NCBI GenBank assembly: GCA_023419055.1 | Contig: JAEZYO010000600.1 | Location: forward strand, 1 to 7,352 | Length of the DNA stretch: 7,352 bases | From: Pseudomonadota bacterium | Lineage (GTDB): Bacteria > Myxococcota > Polyangia > Polyangiales > Polyangiaceae | Reading direction: 5' to 3' | Part shown: piece after piece, positions 5,610-7,352 of the stretch | Position numbering within the stretch: position 1 is the first letter of the stretch | How the letters are laid out: every line of letters begins with the position of its first letter | Notes under the pieces: model-generated | What the model was told of the DNA's origin: nothing | Databases searched by the model: none | The model's input: the letters and a program-made list of their open reading frames with translations, nothing else | Translations under genes and position numbers: made by a program

Positions 5610-5625
5610 TCTCTTATAGTAGACA
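5610..5625 (+). promoter_or_regulatory. ssuE promoter element and candidate operator site 2
   Basis: The element TCTCTTATAGTAGA (5610-5623) differs at only two positions from the perfect palindrome upstream of DUF2325 copy 2. It contains a -10-like TATAGT (5615-5620). TTATAGTAGACA (5614-5625) repeats, 10 of 12, TTATTATAGACA at 5536-5547 in the same orientation 78 nt away. No convincing -35 is seen. The leader to the ssuE ATG would be short. Confidence 0.5.
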
Positions 5626-5637
5626 GTTGGCTCCGAC

Positions 5638-6177
5638 ATGACGACCACGCTGATCATCACGGGTAGCCCCTCCGGAAGCTCTCGCACCGCCCGCTTGGCG
5701 GGCATCGTCGGTGAGCGCCTGGCCGCGCTCGGCTCAGACAGCACGCTCCTCGACGTGCGGGCGCTGCCGGCGGAAGATCTCCTGCACGCGCGCTTCGACG
5801 CTCCCTCGATCGTCTCCGCGCTGGAGCGCGTCGCCGCGGCTCAGGGGGTCGTCGTCGCAACGCCGGTCTACAAGGCCTCCTACTCCGGCGTGCTCAAGAC
5901 GTTTCTCGACGTCCTTCCGCAGTTCGGACTCCGCAACAAGGTCGTCCTGCCGCTCGTGACGGGCGGAACCCTCGCTCACGTGCTCGCGATCGACTACGCG
6001 CTCCGCCCGGTCCTGAGCTCGCTCGATCCGCTCCACATCGTCGCCGGCCTCTTCGTGCTGGACAAGCAAATCACCGTCACTCCGGAAAGCGGCGTGGAGC
6101 TTGCGCCGGAGCTCTTGCCGAAGCTCGACGAAACGCTCGCCAACTACGCGGCGAGCCTGAAGCGGGTCCACGCTTGA
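5638..6177 (+). CDS. ssuE: SsuE-type NAD(P)H-dependent FMN reductase
   Basis: A 179-residue flavodoxin-fold reductase that supplies FMNH2, in characterised systems to the sulfonate monooxygenases SsuD or MsuD. Motifs: a phosphate-binding loop GSPSGSSR (9-16), TPVYKASYSGVLKTFLDVLP (75-94), TGGTLAHVLAIDYALRP (108-124). The latter contains Tyr120 at the place of the pi-helix tyrosine (Tyr118 of E. coli SsuE) that marks this subfamily. The length is close to the usual about 190. It is transcribed away from ribBA, with which it shares a 163-nt control region, so FMN synthesis and FMN reduction are probably regulated together. No monooxygenase or sulfonate transporter gene follows in the window, so its electron acceptor is unknown here. 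The start ATG is the first in frame; there is no good Shine-Dalgarno sequence. Confidence 0.9.
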   Translation: MTTTLIITGSPSGSSRTARLAGIVGERLAALGSDSTLLDVRALPAEDLLHARFDAPSIVSALERVAAAQGVVVATPVYKASYSGVLKTFLDVLPQFGLRNKVVLPLVTGGTLAHVLAIDYALRPVLSSLDPLHIVAGLFVLDKQITVTPESGVELAPELLPKLDETLANYAASLKRVHA

Positions 6178-6556
6178 GCTAAGAGCCGGTCCTAGAACCT
6201 CTCCCGTCGCTGGCCTACGGATCCGCGTCGCATTCCTGCGTTGCTCCTCCTCAGCGTGCTTCAACACGCGTCGTCGTCGCGCCTTGGTCTGCTCGCGTTC
6301 TTGGGACAGCTCGGTCCAAGGTTGCGGGGCCAGAGCGCTCGCGGCTTTGGGACGAGCGAGTTCGGCCGTTCGTCTGACGGCGAAAAGGGCGGACAGGGCG
6401 ACGCACGGCGGAGCTTGCCGAGCGGCGGGCGAGCTCCGTGGAGCGCTCGGTTAGCCCTTCAAGCTGGGAACGCCGGCGTAGAAAATGGCTTGCGCCCTAC
6501 GCCACCACGCGCACTGACGCGTCGCAGGTGCGGCGCACCACCCGAGACGGAACGCT
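6178..6556. other. Intergenic region without a recognisable gene
   Basis: About 380 nt lie between the convergent ends of ssuE and DUF2325 copy 2. Frames are open here, but their translations are Arg/Ser/Gly-rich and resemble no family I know. Visible structures are a near-palindrome GGTCCTAGAACC just after ssuE, a hairpin GCGTG-cttcaa-CACGC (6254-6269), CCTTGG/CCAAGG (6282-6287 and 6316-6321), and the stem-loop at 6475-6503. No transposase fragment is recognised, though a degraded repeat element is possible. Confidence 0.5.
6475..6503 (-). terminator. Two-tier stem-loop, possible 3'-end element of DUF2325 copy 2
   Basis: On the minus strand GGCGTAG pairs with CTACGCC (7 bp). Inside, GGC-GCAA-GCC forms a second stem capped by a GNRA-type GCAA tetraloop, with a one-sided ATTTT bulge. 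It starts 53 nt after the DUF2325 copy 2 stop codon. No T-tract follows, so termination would not be of the standard intrinsic kind; RNA stabilisation is equally possible. Confidence 0.35.
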
Positions 6557-6883
6557 TCAACGAGCTGCCGCGGCGCGAAGGGGCGCGGGCGGAGCGAGCT
6601 CGTTCAGGAGCGCGTTGAAGCGCGCGATCCCGAAATGGTTCACGAGCACACAGCGCCGGCCGAGGCGCTTGGCTTGTTTTCGCGCGCGCCAGACGGCGGC
6701 GTGACTGTTGACGCTCGTGACGACGACGACCACGTCCGAGCGTTGAACGAGGGCGTCCAGCGTGGCGCCTCCCCGTCCGGACTGATCGCCGCAATGAAAA
6801 TCGAGCTCGACGCCTGCCTTGGACGCGCGCTCCCGATAGATTTCCTCCGCTCGATCGACTCCGCCGACGATGCCGATGTGCAT
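6557..6883 (-). CDS. DUF2325-family protein, copy 2
   Basis: A 108-residue paralogue of the gene at 2138-2464: same length, same strand, 82 of 108 identical residues without gaps. Shared blocks include GIVGG (4-8), DRAEEIYR (10-17), GDQSGRGGATLD, SDVVVVVT, NSHAAVWRARKQA and the NHFG motif. Cys replaces Thr after the FH pair (FHCGD), and the C-terminal ten residues diverge most. The frame is open up to 6997, but I choose the ATG at 6883, because it aligns exactly with copy 1 and the predicted promoter lies directly upstream. The transcript would have at most a one-base leader, so it is probably leaderless. The strand-helix pattern suggests a small Rossmann-like protein of unknown function. Unlike copy 1, no tRNA-like element follows. 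Confidence 0.82.
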   Translation of the reverse strand: MHIGIVGGVDRAEEIYRERASKAGVELDFHCGDQSGRGGATLDALVQRSDVVVVVTSVNSHAAVWRARKQAKRLGRRCVLVNHFGIARFNALLNELAPPAPLRAAAAR

Positions 6884-6887
6884 GTCT

Positions 6888-6918
6888 TCTCTTATAAGAG
6901 ATGCCTTGTCTACGTCAA
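6888..6918 (-). promoter_or_regulatory. Promoter and perfect palindromic operator of DUF2325 copy 2
   Basis: Minus strand: -35 TTGACG (6913-6918) and -10 TATAAG (6891-6896, 16-nt spacer) or ATAAGA (17-nt spacer). The perfect 14-bp palindrome TCTCTTATAAGAGA (6888-6901) covers the -10. Predicted start is near 6884, right at the ATG. TGTCTAC (6907-6913) lies in the spacer. The arrangement parallels DUF2325 copy 1: ATTGAC-N-TAGA at the -35 and an inverted repeat on the -10. Confidence 0.65.
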
Positions 6919-6934
6919 TGGAGTATGCGGATGC

Positions 6935-6993
6935 GGTCCTGACTCTGTTTTCGAAGGTGACTAAATGAGTCAAGAATGCGGGGTCAGGCCCCC
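6935..6993. repeat. Cluster of short palindromes (REP-like)
   Basis: CCTGACTCTGTTTT, then the palindrome TGACT-aaatg-AGTCA (6959-6973), then GGGG-tcagg-CCCC (6980-6992), with CCTGAC and GTCAGG in inverted orientation. Arrangements with CTGACTCTGTTTT next to GGGGTCAGG recur, from memory, beside Y1/REP-type transposases. I see no such transposase here, so this may be a dispersed non-autonomous repeat. Confidence 0.35.
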
Positions 6994-6997
6994 TCAA

Positions 6998-7017
6998 GCC
7001 GCAAAGTGCGGCGTTTT
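6998..7017 (+). terminator. Candidate intrinsic terminator
   Basis: GCCGCA-aag-TGCGGC (6998-7012) is a perfect 6-bp GC-rich hairpin followed on the plus strand by G and four T. It would end rightward transcription before the rhodanese promoter. The T-tract is short. Confidence 0.45.
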
Positions 7018-7056
7018 GGAGCTCGAAGTATTAGTCTTCTTTTCCGCTAGGGTGAG

Positions 7057-7084
7057 TTGCAAAGCGTTTGCCCTTCGTTATACT
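7057..7084 (+). promoter_or_regulatory. Promoter of the rhodanese gene
   Basis: -35 TTGCAA (7057-7062), 16-nt spacer, -10 TATACT (7079-7084). The GTG start codon lies 6 nt after the -10, where transcription should begin, so the mRNA is probably leaderless. No Shine-Dalgarno sequence is present between them. Confidence 0.55.
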
Positions 7085-7090
7085 AGAAGC

Positions 7091-7352
7091 GTGGTCCAAT
7101 CTGTTACACCGCAGCAGGCGTTCGAGCTGATCTCCAAGGGCGGCGTCGAGGTGATTGACGTCCGCGAGCCCCGCGAGTGGTCCACGGGCCACCTGGCGGC
7201 GGCCCGCTTGGTCCCGTTGGCGACGTTCCGCAAGAACCCGAAGGCGGCGCTCTCTCAGGACGGCGTCGTGTTCGTGTGCGCGGCCGGCGTTCGCAGCGAA
7301 GCTGCAGCTCGGCTAGCGGCGTCGCTCGGCTTCAAGCAGGTGTACAACCTGT
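7091..7352 (+). CDS. Rhodanese-like sulfurtransferase, N-terminal part
   Basis: Eighty-seven codons from a GTG at 7091 to the window edge; the end is missing. The sequence is a single rhodanese domain: VTPQQAFELIS (5-15), VEVIDVREPREWSTGHLAAARLVPL (19-43) with the CH2A-like signature, then VVFVCAAGVRSEAAARLAASLGF (59-81). Cys63 in the loop CAAGVRS is the expected persulfide-carrying catalytic residue, with Arg68 completing the loop, so the enzyme should be active. Rhodaneses of this size pass sulfane sulfur from thiosulfate or persulfides to acceptors. No signal peptide precedes the domain, so cytoplasmic. The upstream frame is open, and a GTG at 7052 is also possible, but it would place the promoter inside the gene. 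It is not obviously in an operon with upstream genes. Confidence 0.88.
   Translation, partial: MVQSVTPQQAFELISKGGVEVIDVREPREWSTGHLAAARLVPLATFRKNPKAALSQDGVVFVCAAGVRSEAAARLAASLGFKQVYNL

Noticed and set aside
6241..6618. 125-codon plus-strand frame between ssuE and DUF2325 copy 2
   Set aside because: It overlaps the end of DUF2325 copy 2 on the other strand, and its Arg/Gly/Ser-rich translation matches no family I know.
1..7352. CRISPR arrays, toxin-antitoxin or phage-defence genes
   Set aside because: No regularly spaced direct repeats, nuclease, or toxin-antitoxin pair could be recognised on either strand.

Overview
The window is GC-rich DNA with Arg/Ala/Gly-rich proteins, secreted and lipoprotein genes with Gly-rich or Cys-rich segments, and dispersed small flavin and sulfur enzymes. 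This looks like a myxobacterium (Myxococcota, perhaps Polyangiales), but I infer it from style and not from a marker gene.

Left part (1-2131, all minus strand): a transcription unit reads leftwards from a small DUF2325 gene (2138-2464), through an unusual tRNA-like element (2057-2131) and a hairpin next to it. It continues into a secreted protein that resembles PstS-type periplasmic binding proteins (737-2014), a Gly-rich lipoprotein (278-733, only 3 nt further on), a 73-nt near-continuous palindrome (170-242), and the start of another secreted protein cut off by the window edge (1-153).

Middle part (2465-5637): 490 nt without a convincing gene, holding a perfect 12-bp inverted repeat. A leftward flavin operon follows: ribBA (4209-5474), a RibD protein reduced to its deaminase domain (3623-4138, TTG start with a good ribosome binding site), and a nitroreductase-family flavoprotein (2955-3578). 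The 163-nt region 5475-5637 is the divergent control region between ribBA and an SsuE-type FMN reductase.

Right part (5638-7352): ssuE (plus strand), about 380 nt with no recognisable gene, a second DUF2325 gene (6557-6883, minus strand) about 76% identical in protein to the first, a palindrome-rich spacer with a candidate terminator, and the start of a rhodanese gene (7091 onwards).

The genes may work together as follows. RibBA and the RibD deaminase make riboflavin precursors. The nitroreductase and SsuE use or reduce flavin. SsuE-type reductases normally supply FMNH2 to sulfonate monooxygenases, and the rhodanese is also a sulfur enzyme. A 14-bp element close to TCTCTTATAAGAGA lies at the ribBA, ssuE and right-hand DUF2325 promoters, and both DUF2325 promoters have an inverted repeat over the -10 element. 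The most interesting reading is a co-regulated flavin/sulfur island bracketed by two copies of a protein family of unknown function. No regulator gene is visible in the window.
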